A stretch of DNA of 64,000 nt from Choristoneura fumiferana (GCF_025370935.1 NC_133485.1:15528873-15592872); one strand, 5' to 3'. Counted from the first letter of the stretch, positions 36,833 to 48,155 are shown. The notes: generated by a model from the sequence alone, not told the origin. Translations and numbers: made by a program.

Positions 36833-37205
36833 TATATTATATAGGTATTATATTAATTATAGTATGGATGTTTTCTGAATTCATACGAGTTGATTATTTA
36901 GATAAAAAACAATGTATTTGCTAGATACCAGATAAGAATGCTTAACGAACGGAACACTTCCGGCCTACCGGCAACCGTTTACCCACGCTCGGCATTTCCG
37001 TTTGTTTTTAAACAATCCATAATGTGCAAAAAAGTGGACATACTGTTTTACACTGAACTCACTCGTCCGATGACTTTGTTATATTCATCATCCATCATCA
37101 TTACCACATCACAAAATTTTCCGACCTTTTATTTAGGTTTTAAAACTACTAAATAGAAAATTTCATGCTCATTCTAATTGATCCCAATCGTAAGTGCGAC
37201 AAAAC

Positions 37206-37512
37206 TGGAAATGTATTGAAAATACAAACTGAGACAATGACAATATGGATGCACAGAAAAACAAGAAAAAGGGACCAGCACTGGTAATCGCGAACCCAGG
37301 TCCTCAGCATTCCGTGCTGCGTGCCATACCCCTACACTACCACGGGACAGGAGTACAGACACGAATTTCTCCTGTGCACACATTGACATATCTCAGGTTG
37401 CTTTTTTTCTACTACGCTACTTAAGCATATGATTTCACGAGATGACCGGAAAAGTAACAAATTTGTAGTTGAAATAAAAAAATACAAAAAGACTCCAAAT
37501 AACCAATCATAA
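37206..37512 (-). repeat. Element C (tRNA-like), near full copy
   Basis: GAAAATACAAACTGAGACAA start, GGACCAGCACTGGTAATCGC tRNA-like part in reverse, and the end AAAGACTCCAAATAACCAAT CATAAT. Between them lie ATCTCAGGTTGC and a worn GGGATACCCG palindrome. The B box reads GGGTTCGCGATTACC, so the promoter is damaged. Confidence 0.7.
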
Positions 37513-37733
37513 TGGAAATATATTATTATCTAGATATTATTCAATTCAAGCCATTTTTGCGTCAAAGACGAGATGTTTGTTTATAACGTTATTTCTCCGC
37601 TAAATAGTTATCATTTAAAGATCATGATCTGATTGATAATTGAAATCTAGGCTATCTTGATTTCTAAAGAAAAATCGTATAACTATACACACAGTCATTT
37701 AAGAGTCAATAGCATTAAGTCGTAGCCATTTCT

Positions 37734-37902
37734 TGCTTGCACTGTTGTGTTTCGGCGTGGCGAGTAAGACAGCCGGTGAAATTACTGGCACTTCAGGTAT
37801 CCCATCTTAGGCCTCTAGGTTGGCAACGCATCTGCTACGGTGGTGATCTCTTACCATCAGGAGACCCACTTGCTCGTTTGCCATCCAGTAGTATAAAAAA
37901 AA
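37734..37902 (+). repeat. Retroposon family A, 5'-truncated and internally deleted
   Basis: GCTTGCACTGTTGTGTTTCG to GTTTGCCATCCAGTAGTATA AAAAAA. About 30 bp are missing after GCATCTGCTA. Confidence 0.75.
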
Positions 37903-37939
37903 TTACGAGTAAGTTTACGGGTATCCTAAATCGATGGTA

Positions 37940-38221
37940 TAGGGTTTCTCAAACTTATAGCTCCACGTACACCTGTGTTTAAGTTTCTAGATGACAGCGA
38001 ACCCCCTACCTCCCCCCCAACATGAGTTCAAGAAACTGAGGTTTTTTATTTCAAACATGATCATATTATAATATATCATTTAATTCAATAATAGTTAACA
38101 AATACAGTTAAGAAACATCTTGCAAGTTTTGCAGCCACCATTACGTAAATCTTGTCGCGAACCCCGTACCGTCAAGTGGCGAACCCCTAGGGGTTCGCGT
38201 ACCCCACTTTGAGAAACCCTG
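37940..38221. mobile_element. hAT-like MITE
   Basis: Ends AGGGTTTCTCAAACT and its inverse ACTTTGAGAAACCCTG. CAGGGTTTCTCAAA-type ends and the 280-bp size fit non-autonomous hAT elements, but an 8-bp target duplication is not clearly kept (GATGGTAT against GGATACAT). Confidence 0.55.
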
Positions 38222-38507
38222 GATACATAATACGTGCATCCGCATTTTGTTTTCTACTAACCGTTGAGTAACAAGGTATATTTTTTTTAAACAGATTTAC
38301 AATATTGTTAATTGATATCTATACATCACAAGTATTTATGAAGTAAGAAATGTAAAACTGAAAACCATCAGTATTGATCAATTGATCATATTGAAGTCAC
38401 GTTTAGCCTTCGCTTTATGATATTTAATTATCATATTTTGAAAGCCGTCCAGCCGTTTAGGGTACAGATAGGACCAAAGATATAGAGATAACCCCATAGA
38501 ACACCGG

Positions 38508-38725
38508 CGTGAAATAGTAGTTTTCCTGTGTTTCGTATACGGTGAGTGGGTGATCCGGAGGCCTAACTCCCCTCCCCCTTTTACCCCCCCCCCTCTATTC
38601 CCCGTCCCCTTTAGGCCGGTAACGCACCAACGTCCTAATTATGCTGTAGGTGTCCATGGGTGGCGGTGATCGCTTACCATCAGGTGACCCGCACGCTCGT
38701 TTGCCAGCTATTTGATAAAAAAAAT
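38508..38725 (+). repeat. Retroelement 3' end sharing a tail with family A
   Basis: GGTGAGTGGGTGATCCGGAG, a C-rich stretch, TTTAGGCCGGTAACGCACCA, and the tail GGTGATCGCTTACCATCAGG TGACCC ending in poly(A). The last 70 bp match the family A tail, while the body is different. Confidence 0.65.
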
Positions 38726-39424
38726 AAGTAAGCACGTGGTAAAAAAGCAAACATTTTAGAGCATCTCAAGAATGCGGCTCATATTTGCATTTGAATTATA
38801 ATTTATTCTTCGAAGTATGAATATTTATTTAGTTTCACGAAAAACACGAACGTTTGAAATCTTTATTTTATAAAACTCTGGGACTCTAGGCTGCTGTAAC
38901 GTGTTAAGGCTTCTGTAGTTACGGGTTACTAGAGAAACCGTAATACTTTAAGGTCTGGTATACGTCTGTCCACCCGTTATAAGCTCATTGCACACGGCGG
39001 CCTACGCCGAACAAAATACGCGCTCTTAAATCTACATAGGCCCGACGACGTCTGTACACGCGTCAATGTGTGCGTAAGACACACAGGGCTGACTATCGCA
39101 AAACCCTAATAAGTGCTACCAATGTCATTTAAAGGTACTTATAGGTATGGCTTAGATAGTGCAAATAAATGTAATCGTTAATCTTACCTATTTATTTAAA
39201 CCTATTTAAAATGTGTCTGTCTGTGTATTTAAGCATTATTATTTTCAATTACAATAGATATACGATTACAAACTTAAACGATTATTTAATGTATTAATCG
39301 CGATAATTTCAGAAATCATTATATTTAGAAAAAGGAAGTAGGTAGGACACCGTTATCATTTCGCAAAATAATTGCTCCCGGACTTAGTGTCGTGCGGCCG
39401 ACATACATCGTTCCCAGAATGAAC
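38726..39424. other. No gene seen
   Basis: No supported feature. Confidence 0.5.
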
Positions 39425-39480
39425 AGAGAATGGGAATCGAACCCAGGTCCTCGGCATTCCGTGCCATGTGCTACACCACA
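39425..39480 (-). repeat. tRNA-like head of element C, fragment
   Basis: GGGAATCGAACCCAGGTCCT CGGCATTCCGTGCC is the reversed tRNA-like part with a good B box; nothing else of the element follows. Confidence 0.55.
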
Positions 39481-39552
39481 TTTGCATTTGCATTTGTCTC
39501 CAAAAAAATAACAAAAAATGGAACCGACTACAAAACCCTTGAAAATATTTTT

Positions 39553-39700
39553 CTAGGTATGTACGTACTACTCGAAGTCGGTGACTCAGCACGGGAGGGA
39601 TTGAAACCCATAGTAAGTACCTAAGTGAGGTAGACTACTATATTGTTCCACTGCTGCTGGCTCGTGCTGAGGCACCGACTTCGAGCTAGTACATACTTAG
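39553..39700. mobile_element. Hairpin MITE
   Basis: CTAGGTATGTACGTACTACT CGAAGTCGGTGACTCAGCAC G pairs with CGTGCTGAGGCACCGACTTC GAGCTAGTACATACTTAG around a 70-bp centre. Confidence 0.8.
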
Positions 39701-39781
39701 TGTTTAATTAATTAGACTTTTGACTTTTACAAAATAACTGTATTACACAAGGTACAGAGTTAAAATTATTATTTTTAATAA

Positions 39782-39915
39782 AAAACGCGTGCGCGCGCGA
39801 GAGTCGTCGTTGGCCAGTGTCGGTGGCGGGGCGGCGGCCGCGCCGCTCGGGCGAGCGTCCCCCGCTCCCCGCGCTCCTCCGCGCATGCGCACACCGCGGC
39901 TGCGCAGGCCGGAGG
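39782..39915. promoter_or_regulatory. CpG island
   Basis: A strikingly GC- and CpG-rich block (GTGCGCGCGCGAGAGTCGTC, then GGCGGCGGCCGCGCCGCTCG, then GCGCATGCGCACACCGCGGC) in a genome that is otherwise AT-rich. An open minus-strand frame with an alanine- and proline-rich reading crosses it, but the composition alone explains that. It could be a promoter with a first exon; no splice sites or initiator decide the strand. Confidence 0.35.
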
Positions 39916-39969
39916 CAAAGAGTAAGAGTGGCGTAGACACTTAGAAAAATATTTTCAAGGGTTTTTGTA

Positions 39970-40106
39970 CTAGGTTTCCATTTTATTTTTGTCAGAAATG
40001 TTTGTATTTATCTTGCTATCTCAACTAGCTTACTGAAGTTTACTGGAGCTAATTGAGATAGCAAGATAAAAACGAACTCACCCGACAAAATACGATGGAA
40101 AAACAT
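39970..40106. mobile_element. MITE with ~60-bp inverted repeats
   Basis: TTTATCTTGCTATCTCAACT AGCT pairs with AGCTAATTGAGATAGCAAGA TAAA, and the outer arms continue as TTCCATTTTATTTTTGTCAG against TTCCATCGTATTTTGTCGGG (inverted). Confidence 0.65.
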
Positions 40107-40311
40107 TATTCAATAGATTTACATGATTTCAAATATTGGTCCCCTGGCGGCCTGGTCGAGAGGGCCATTGTGGGTATTGTGGTACAAATGGCAGGAAATG
40201 GCAACGCTAACCCGACGCAGTCCTTTGTGGCTGCTTGCGACACCGACTGCTTCGATAGTTGCAAGTATGGGCGATCGACGAACACTTTACTATCAAAGAC
40301 GGGCTTAGGTG

Positions 40312-40606
40312 CACAGAAAAACCAGAAAAATAAGACCAGCACTGGGAATCGAACCCAGGTCCTCGGTATTCCGTACCGCGTGCTATACCGCTACACCACT
40401 GCTGGTCAACGGTACAGACACGAATTTCCCCTATGCACCACATATCTCAGCTTGTTTGTTTCTTATTTAGCCACTTAAGCAGTGACACTAGCGACATCTA
40501 TACCAAAAAAAAACACAAAAAAAACGCAAAACGCTCCATACGTAAAAGCAAAAATTTGGAATTGAAATAAAAAATACAAAAAGATTCCAAAAAAACAATC
40601 TTAACA
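40312..40606 (-). repeat. Element C, best-preserved tRNA-like copy
   Basis: Contains the 74-nt tRNA-like unit at 40334-40407, whose ends pair perfectly over 7 bp (GACCAGC with GCTGGTC on the minus strand), an A-box-like GTGGTGTAGCGG and a B box GGTTCGATTCC. The rest follows the element C order and ends AAAAAGATTCCAAAAAAACA ATCTTAA. Confidence 0.75.
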
Positions 40607-41470
40607 CTGTGTGAGTTTGAAATTCGAAGTTTTTACGAATTATTAGATCGAGTTAGGGTTTGACCATACAGCCGTTGTTTTGTATTCCGTATGTTACAAC
40701 GCTGCTTTAGTTAGATAGTGACACAACAGATTTTTTTTTCAGGAGAGCCGTTAAAAAAAAAACACTTGAAGCCTTCAAAGCTTGGAACTTTTAATCGACT
40801 TGTTTGTTTGTTGTTGTTGGGTATAATCTTGCAAGTTCATTTTGATCCACTCCCAGTGGTCGAATCGATATGAAATTTGGTATAGGTAATCTGTAAGCTG
40901 GATGATCTAAGACTCTAAGTAAAGTCAGCAAAAAAAAAAGCTAGTATTACAAATGAAATTTTTGACAGAAATTCATTTTGAGATACTGTACCCTAAAAAG
41001 GCGGATACCTATTCTGTGATATAAGGTTGTTGGCGGTATAGGGTAATATGTCAGTTTACATGCAATTATGAACGTACGCCTACTACCACTTTGACGTATG
41101 AAAACACTAATATCGTAATTGTTGTATGAAACATAGTATTTCCCCTTGCAACATTTACAGCGGTTTACGCATGTAGATTGCGGCTATCGAAGGCAAACGC
41201 GTACCTAACTAAAATATATAATTATAATAGCTTTAAAATGCCTAGGCTCCTGGTCTTGACCACAACAATAAATGGTATCTTTACATTATGAATGAGTCAT
41301 GTTTTAAAAATATAATAAGTAGACAATGTAAGAGGTTAAGGATAAGGATGTTAAGGAATAAGGTGATTTGTGTGGTAGTAGCTGCCATCGACTGGACTTT
41401 TATAAACTTACATAAAATATAAGGTCTTGCCTCAAATATAAAAAGAAACAATCAAATGTCAAAAGTTTTG
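40607..41470. other. No gene seen
   Basis: No supported gene. ATATGAAATTTGGTATAGGT near 40868 is family Q-like wording. Confidence 0.5.
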
Positions 41471-41755
41471 TAGGTGGTAGGACCTTGTGCAAGGTCCGCC
41501 CGGATTGCTACCACCATCTTGCTCGCTAATCCTGCCGTGAAGCAGCAGTGCTTGCACTGTTGTGTTTCGGCGTGGAGAGTAAGACAGCCGGTGAAATAAC
41601 TGGCACTTGAGGTATCCCATCTTAGGCCTCTAGGTTGGCAACGCATCTGCTATACCCCTGGTGTTGCAGATGTTTATGGGCGGTGGTGATCTCTTACCAT
41701 CAGGAGACCCACTTGCTCGTTTGCCATCGAGTCAAATAAAAAAAAAAAAAAAAAA
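41471..41755 (+). repeat. Retroposon family A, full copy
   Basis: TAGGTGGTAGGACCTTGTGC to CCATCGAGTC plus an A-rich tail with a run of 18 A after AATA. The long, nearly pure A run and close match to the family suggest a young copy. Confidence 0.85.
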
Positions 41756-42651
41756 GTCAATAAAAATCACCTCAGTAATGCTACCTCAACCAAAATGGTG
41801 TTACATATTTTTTTGTTTTACTAGATTTGCATTTGGTTTTTTCCAAAACTTTTCAAATTTTGAATCCCTTACTGCGCTCAAGATTTTAAATTAGAATCAC
41901 TCGCTACGCAAGTAATTCAATTATTTGTCGCTTACCTACTCGGAATTCAAAATCAACTATCAGAAAAAAAGAAATTTGCTTTATTAGTGTCTTAATAATA
42001 AATACGCCTGATTCAATAAATTATTTGCTCTCTTTTTGCACAAATATAACTATTTCTGCCCCTTGCTGATAGTGCAGTGTATAACCACCCTTAACCAATG
42101 AATCAAACTATGGAACGCGCTTCCAAAGGAATGAAGTAACAATTCAAGGAATGTGTAAAGGGCCTTTGTTGATAGCAACAACCAGAATCACACCTTACCT
42201 CGCTTTGTTTAAAGTCCATTATCAATGTTTACAAACTTAAGTATAAAGATTACGCACAGGTATAAGACGGCCAATTAAGTTGAAGTTATGGCGTTTATAC
42301 AAATTCCAACCTTGTACGTTGAATATAAAGTGAGTTTTGCTATGCTTTTATTTAATAAAATATTGGATGGTTGACACGAATTGTGGGTTGAGACGCAAAA
42401 AGTCGTAACAAAAAATTGTTAAGTTAACGTAATAAGATGTCATCGTACTTTGGCTTCAAAGTAAAACGGGCGCTACTGCATTTTTTGCCCTAATAAAAGG
42501 CACTATTAAAATCCGATTTGAATAAAACTTTTCAAGCCAACGGCCAGTTTGGTCTGCATTAAATGCCAAGGTCACCAAGGCCACCAGTTAAAAAGTGCGA
42601 AGTATGTTTGTCCATAATAACATCATAATCGCCTCGGAATTTATACGTACC
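41756..42651. other. No gene seen
   Basis: No supported gene. A family P scrap (CGCCTGATTCAATAAATTAT) is at 42003-42025. Confidence 0.5.
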
Positions 42652-42890
42652 TACCTACTCTCAGAACGACAGGGCTTAGGCCCTGTTCCCACGCAGGCCC
42701 AGTGCGGATGGGGAACTATACATACCATTTAATTTCTTCGCAGATCTATGTAGGTTACCTTTACGATATTTTCTATTACAATAAAGTTGGTGATAAATTG
42801 CGAATGTAATTCGACACATAAATTGCGAAAAGCCCAGAGGTGCGAGCCAGGACTTAAACTCACGAGAGGCCATAGTTTAAATTAACCATG
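42652..42890 (-). repeat. SINE B, older copy
   Basis: CTCTCAGAACGACAGGGCTT to GGTGCGAGCCAGGACTTAAA CTCACGA, with the worn head at the high-coordinate side. Confidence 0.65.
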
Positions 42891-43031
42891 ATCTAACTAT
42901 GAGCTATCTATGTCTTTAACATGAAGCAGTAACCCAGTGATTATATTATCTTTAGTGTACTGGAAAAAAATACTGTACGTTTGCGCAATAGCTCTCAAAC
43001 ATTTGTATTTTCTTTTTAGTATGTTCACGGT

Positions 43032-43114
43032 CAGAATAAGAGGGCCCTCTTGTTCTGAGAGGAGGCCTGTGCCCAGCAGTGGGACGTATTTAGGCTGGGA
43101 TGATGATGATGATG
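43032..43114 (+). repeat. SINE B, 5'-truncated with 11-bp target duplication
   Basis: Only the last 80 bp of SINE B, ending (GAT)n. ATGTTCACGGT lies at 43021-43031 and again at 43115-43125, a clean target-site duplication. Confidence 0.9.
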
Positions 43115-43125
43115 ATGTTCACGGT

Positions 43126-43656
43126 TAAGTTCAACGGCCGGCTGTGGTACGATTTGGATTTTTTTGTTGCTGAAAGATTGAATTATTATTTAATTTACAT
43201 TTGCGATCTGTCAATGCTTTAGAAAAAGTCATGTTTTGTATTTGGACATAGACAGACCAGAAAATATGGTCAGCACTACTAACCCAGCGGAATTTCACAA
43301 TTTATGGATGAACCCTTGTATAAATGTGTGGGAATTGTTTGAAACTTTCTTTATAAACAATTCCTTCCACAAGTCTAACAAAATAAAAACATTCATTCAT
43401 AATAACTGTGTTTTTTGACCCAAGATCCTTTTCACATTCGATTCAAAAGAATCTTGCTCAAATGTTCTAAGAAACCTCTCTTTTATTCCAAGTAACAAAC
43501 AAAAACCTTGAAACGTGAGAATTTTAGTTTATGATACAAAAAGACATGCGTGTTTATTGACTGTGAATTTTTACTTTTCTATGACAAATGTAGTTTTTAC
43601 TTTAATTGAGGTAAGTATTGTTCACAATATTCATCCTGGTCACTTGTTACTGTGTA
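43126..43656. other. No gene seen
   Basis: AT-rich with no supported feature. Confidence 0.5.
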
Positions 43657-44348
43657 ACAGCCTATTCATAAAAAGTTAGAGCCTCCTTGAAGGCTCCTTG
43701 AAGGCCCGATGCTAAAAAACATGATTCATAAACGTCTGTTAGCGCTAATCAGTCGATCAAGGCTCTGCTAAAGTTAGCGGACCGTAGACCTCCTTTATCT
43801 CCCTGCTAAGTCACAAAATGGCCGCCACAAGTTTGAACAGCTGACTTTGACAAGAGCAAAAAACCATCCGAAGATATTTTAGTGAAGGGTGGAAGTTACG
43901 CAAAGATTAAAAAAAAACCAGGAAAAAATATTTTCAGGAATTTGTATTTAAAAATCCTCTAAATTAGCAGCAATATAAATTAACAATAAGTATTGAAAAA
44001 AAAAATAGGATGATTAACACAATTATGGCTTTTGCACAACATTAAACATGCGGATCGGAAATGGCGGGGAAAACAAACTTCTCGCTTTTTTTTTTTTTCC
44101 TGCTAATTTGCTGTCACTGCTGTCAACTTTTTTTTTTTAATTATCGATTAGGCCATTTTTTGTCTTTGATTTGTCAAAGGTGGCAACATAACGAGTCTAA
44201 TCAGTCTATCAGCGGCTCAACAACTAGCAGACTGCTAGCAAGCGTTTATGAATCATACTTCTTGACAACCGTTCTAACAAGCTTAATCAGTCTGCTAAGT
44301 AACAGACCGATCAAACCTCAATTAAGGATTTTTTATGAATAAGGCTGT
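43657..44348. mobile_element. Non-autonomous DNA element with inverted ends (~690 bp)
   Basis: ACAGCCTATTCATAAAAA at the left and TTTTTTATGAATAAGGCTGT at the right are inverted. Pairing returns inside as GATTCATAAACGTCTGTTAG against CTAGCAAGCGTTTATGAATC. The interior has no convincing transposase frame. Confidence 0.65.
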
Positions 44349-44430
44349 AAATATTTTGCAGATTAAAAAAGATTCTATAGGCACATGAAATTGCTTGAGC
44401 CTGTTAACCCCTAAAGCAAAATTCATTAGC

Positions 44431-44718
44431 ATCATCATCATCTTGGCTTATGTACGATCAATTGCAGGGAAAAAACCTCCTCTAAGTATGAGGGGGCTTA
44501 GGCCGTAATTCCCAGGCGGATCCAATACAGATTGAGAACTTCACACACCCATTGAATTACTTCGCAGGTCTGTGCACCGTTTTTTCACCACAAAGCTTGT
44601 GATAAATTTGAAATATAATTTCGCAAATTAATTTGGAAACACTCAGAGGTGCCAGACCAGATTTGAACCCACGATCTTCTGCTTGCCATAGGTTAAACCA
44701 CTGTACCACCAGAGCTCT
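44431..44718 (-). repeat. SINE B, old full-length copy
   Basis: ATCATCATCATCTTGGCTTA to TTTGAACCCACGATCTTCTG C and GTTAAACCACTGTACCACCA. The B box in reverse is GGTTCAAAT-like and partly lost. Confidence 0.65.
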
Positions 44719-45018
44719 TAGCCAATTAATTACCGATTCATTTAATACATATGTTTTAGAGTTACTAAACCACTACTAAACTCTGGAATATTTAAACTTA
44801 AATAAAAAAAAAAACACTAGAAAGATACAAGAAGGTAGGCACTATGACACAGACACAATTAGGGGTGGTTACCATTTAGAAAGGAAAAAATATGTTTTAT
44901 TATAATGATAAGTATACGATAAATAGGTTGTTCTTATATTAATAAATGTAGTTTTTTTCCTTTCGCACGGTTTCATAACTAAAAAGGAAAAACTAAACCC
45001 TTATAAAGATCTGGCCCT

Positions 45019-45145
45019 ATACCACGAAGTGCAAAACTCGAACTTCGTATGTTGATGTCCCGCTGACGCTTATGTCATTTAATACGCGAGTGAAAGGGAT
45101 GGTGCGATACGAACTTCGATTTGCGAGTTTCGTAGTAGCCCATCT
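45019..45145. mobile_element. Hairpin MITE, family I
   Basis: ACGAAGTGCAAAACTCGAAC TTCGTAT at the left; GATACGAACTTCGATTTGCG AGTTTCGTAGTAGCCC at the right. Confidence 0.65.
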
Positions 45146-45207
45146 GTTCAAATCTGTTGTCCGTCTTTCTGTCCCACTGTTAAGAACTCAAGAACATGTG
45201 GAGGTAC

Positions 45208-45349
45208 GTCAAGGACTTTAATTCATGAGCCACCATGGAACCTTTTTCAAAGGAAAAGTCATTACGATTTCCTTGTTAATTAATGCGATGTCACTATGAC
45301 GTTGACTGTGAAATGGTTCAATGGTTGCTCATGAATTAAAGTCCTTGAC
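45208..45349. mobile_element. Hairpin MITE
   Basis: GTCAAGGACTTTAATTCATG AGC at the left is inverted perfectly at the right as GCTCATGAATTAAAGTCCTT GAC. Confidence 0.8.
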
Positions 45350-45457
45350 CATATCAAGCTGAAATTAATAGCAAATACATCAAAAACTCAACTCTGCTAC
45401 CCCATGCAGCAGTGCAAAAATCAAACTTCTAAGTCAACGCGTTAAAAAAATTCAGTG

Positions 45458-45746
45458 AAGCCGTGGTGGCCTAGTGGTTTGACCTATCGCCTCTCAAGCA
45501 GAGGGTCGTGGGTTCGAACCCCGGCTCGCACCTCTGAGTTTTTCGAAATTTATGTGCGGAATTTACCACGAGCTTTGCGGTGAAGGAAAACATGACAAAC
45601 CTGCACAAACCTGCGAAGCGATTCAATGGTGCATGCGAAGTTCCCAATCCGCACTGGGCCCGCGTGGGAACTATGGCCCAAGCCCTCTTGTTCTGAGAGG
45701 AGGCCTGTGCCCAGCAGTGGGACGTATATAGGCTGGGATGATGATG
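45458..45746 (+). repeat. SINE B, small internal deletion
   Basis: GAAGCCGTGGTGGCCTAGTG G head with intact A and B boxes, missing about 15 bp after TGTGCGGAATT, and tail GGCTGGGATGATGATG. Confidence 0.85.
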
Positions 45747-45926
45747 TACTAGAACTTGTAATTAGTTATAAAGGTCGCAATCAACAACTAACTACTAGGT
45801 ACCTACGAGCTAACTCTGGATAATAACAAACAAGCTAATAATAGACAAGGCACCTACAAATTCGTACGGAACCTTCAGTGCGTGAGGCCAACTCATTCTT
45901 GACCGGTTATTTATATTAGTATAAGG

Positions 45927-46128
45927 CAGGGGTGGCCAACCGAGCGATCGCGATCGACCGGTTGATCGCGACTATTGGTCCAGTCGATCGTGGGAAGGCA
46001 AAAAACATAAATTACTGAACTATGCTGTTTCATTTAAGATTTCAAGTAGTATGTATTTGGTAGATCGCACAGGGTTTCGTCAGAAGGTGAACAGTAGATT
46101 GTGGGTCTAATCAAGTTGGCCACCCCTG
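45927..46128. mobile_element. hAT-like MITE, perfect ends and 8-bp target duplication
   Basis: The 202-bp element starts CAGGGGTGGCCAAC and ends with the exact inverse, GTTGGCCACCCCTG. GTATAAGG flanks it on both sides (45919-45926 and 46129-46136). CAGGGGT ends plus an 8-bp duplication are the known signature of the hAT superfamily. No coding content. The identical duplication suggests fairly recent insertion. Confidence 0.9.
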
Positions 46129-46136
46129 GTATAAGG

Positions 46137-46969
46137 TGTACTTGATAGTAATTACTCAAACACTTTAAAATATAAATAGAAAACTCCAAGAAAAATTATA
46201 GCATGTTACTTAGTAAGCTACATCGATGTGTAGTTTAGTAAGTGAAATGAATGACATATATTTATTCCATAATTCGTTAAGATTGAAGTAGAAGTGTAGT
46301 GAAAGTAAATCCATAGTAAGTACCTAACTATCTAAGAATAAAACAGGTTCTTGTTCACAATATGAAACGAAGTAAAGATACTTTAGCAATGAATAATATC
46401 AAATCTGTCCATAAATTTCCATAACAATAAAATGAATAATTTACTATCAGGATGATACATTCCTTTATCAACTGACACATGCAAGGTCAAAATTAACCTC
46501 TAATACAAAATTGATACACAAACACATTAAAACACAATTAATAATCCAATAAATATGATAACAATTTAATTATAAACGCTCTTTACCAACAACAAGCTTC
46601 TTCTAACAACATACCGAAGCGAAATCGTTGATTACTTACGGCTTTATTCGTATCAAGCGTTCAGTATTGCCTACGTAAGGCCACACAAGTCTTACCAGTA
46701 CACGTAACCCGTATAACAAGGAACAGCTGACTATGCTACTATAAGGAAAACATGACTTACAACCACTTCCAAATTAGAAACATCCAGGGTAGAAGTCGAC
46801 GACATATTTATAGGTATGTTATAAACTCTTTGATCCCCACAATCTGGCACCACTTTACCACGCCGCGGCACAAAACACCCCAACACGCTATGCACCATAT
46901 TGCCACTGGCACTTTATACAAACACAAAAAAGAAAAAAACACTGACAAACGTCAAATTTAAAAACAAAC
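46137..46969. other. No gene seen
   Basis: AT-rich with no supported feature. Confidence 0.5.
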
Positions 46970-47115
46970 ACTTATCGATTCGGTTTTCGAACGATTCGGA
47001 AACGCGGCGCGCGTGCGTCGAAGCAAAGTCAGCGCGGACGAATGACAGGTTTAGGTCATAACATAATGGCGCGAAACTTGCCGTGAGTCAACGAGGTATC
47101 TGACTCGGCGATGTT
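46935..47115. promoter_or_regulatory. CpG-rich patch, possible promoter
   Basis: AACGCGGCGCGCGTGCGTCG and GTCAGCGCGGACGAATGACA make a CpG-dense stretch. It is next to GACAAACGTCAAATTTAAA and GGCGCGAAACTTGCCGTGAG. Such patches in an AT-rich insect genome often mark transcription starts. Strand unknown. Confidence 0.3.
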
Positions 47116-47274
47116 ATCTTCGTTTAAACCTTTAATGGTTACCTGTTTACTTGCAGGTAGAATTGAGGACGGGTGTCCATTCCCAACACCCTGGGATGGC
47201 GTTTATTGCGGACGTTAAAGGCATCCCTTTCGCATTGGCTTCGTCAGAAAGAGATAATGCTATATATTTGCAAA

Positions 47275-47490
47275 TTAGTTTCATTCTAATTTCAAACGTT
47301 AATATCTCAAAAACGGCCGAACGGATTTTAATGAAACGTAACTAAGAATCACCATACGGAAATTTGCTTTCACTTAAAAAACCGCATTGATATTGGTCTA
47401 TCAGTTTAAGAACTATGATGCCACAGACAGACAGACAGACATTGGCCTCAAACTTATAACACCCCTCTCTTTGTGTTAGGGGTTAAAAAT
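47275..47490 (-). repeat. Repeat family F
   Basis: CGTTAATATCTCAAAAACGG to TTATAACACCCCTCTCTTTG, the reverse of the 20.5-kb copy, with GACA microsatellite. Confidence 0.65.
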
Positions 47491-47994
47491 ACCCAAAGTT
47501 AGGTAAATACGGCATACATTGCTCCTAGAATTAAGGTTTTGTCATTTTGCTACGAAAAAGGGAAATATTATGACAACACAGTCATTTGCATTTAAAACCA
47601 GTGACTGCGTGACTCCAACAACCCTTTTACTGGAAAGTTGTGCAAAAATCACACCTGTCATGCTGACATTGCTTGTCATCGGTCTTTACCAGCTGTCATT
47701 TCTCCGACCGCAAACCAAATGACTTTATTTTATAATTCAACACAATTTATTTTTAATGCATTCAAATGAGAAATTCTTAAATTGTTATTTCTGGAATCTT
47801 GGAAAAAAAACTAAAGATTTTGATGAAATTTTAATTAATGAATGAAAACTTAAACTAATGAAACTCTTTATTGTACAAAATAAGTAAACAAACACAATTG
47901 ACAAATAATGATATATATGTATGTACAAAGGCGAACAAAAGGCGAACTTATCCCATGTCAAGTGGTTAGTAAAAATTAACATTATCATACATAG
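47491..47994. other. No gene seen
   Basis: No supported feature. Confidence 0.5.
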
Positions 47995-48155
47995 CCGTTG
48001 TGGTCCAGTGGTTTAACCTCACAAACAGAAGATCGTGGGTTCAAATCCGGGCTCGTGTCTCTGAGTTGTTCAATCAAACGTGCAAAATTACTTTGAAGTT
48101 TACCTAGCTTTACGGTGAAGGAAAACGTGATGAAATGTACAAACCAGCGATACAA
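47995..48155 (+). repeat. SINE B, 5' half
   Basis: AGCCGTTGTGGTCCAGTGGT TTAAC head and GATCGTGGGTTCAAATCCGG B box, then CTAGCTTTACGGTGAAGGAA AACGTGATGA. The 3' half is absent. Confidence 0.65.

Noticed and set aside
39743..39940. Minus-strand protein rich in Ala, Pro and Arg at the CpG island
   Set aside because: Composition of the GC-rich block explains it, and the ends run into AT-rich DNA with no splice signals.
40334..40407. A genuine tRNA gene at 40.3 kb
   Set aside because: Part of a repeated element, base 33 is not T, and the same unit recurs in worse states at four other sites.
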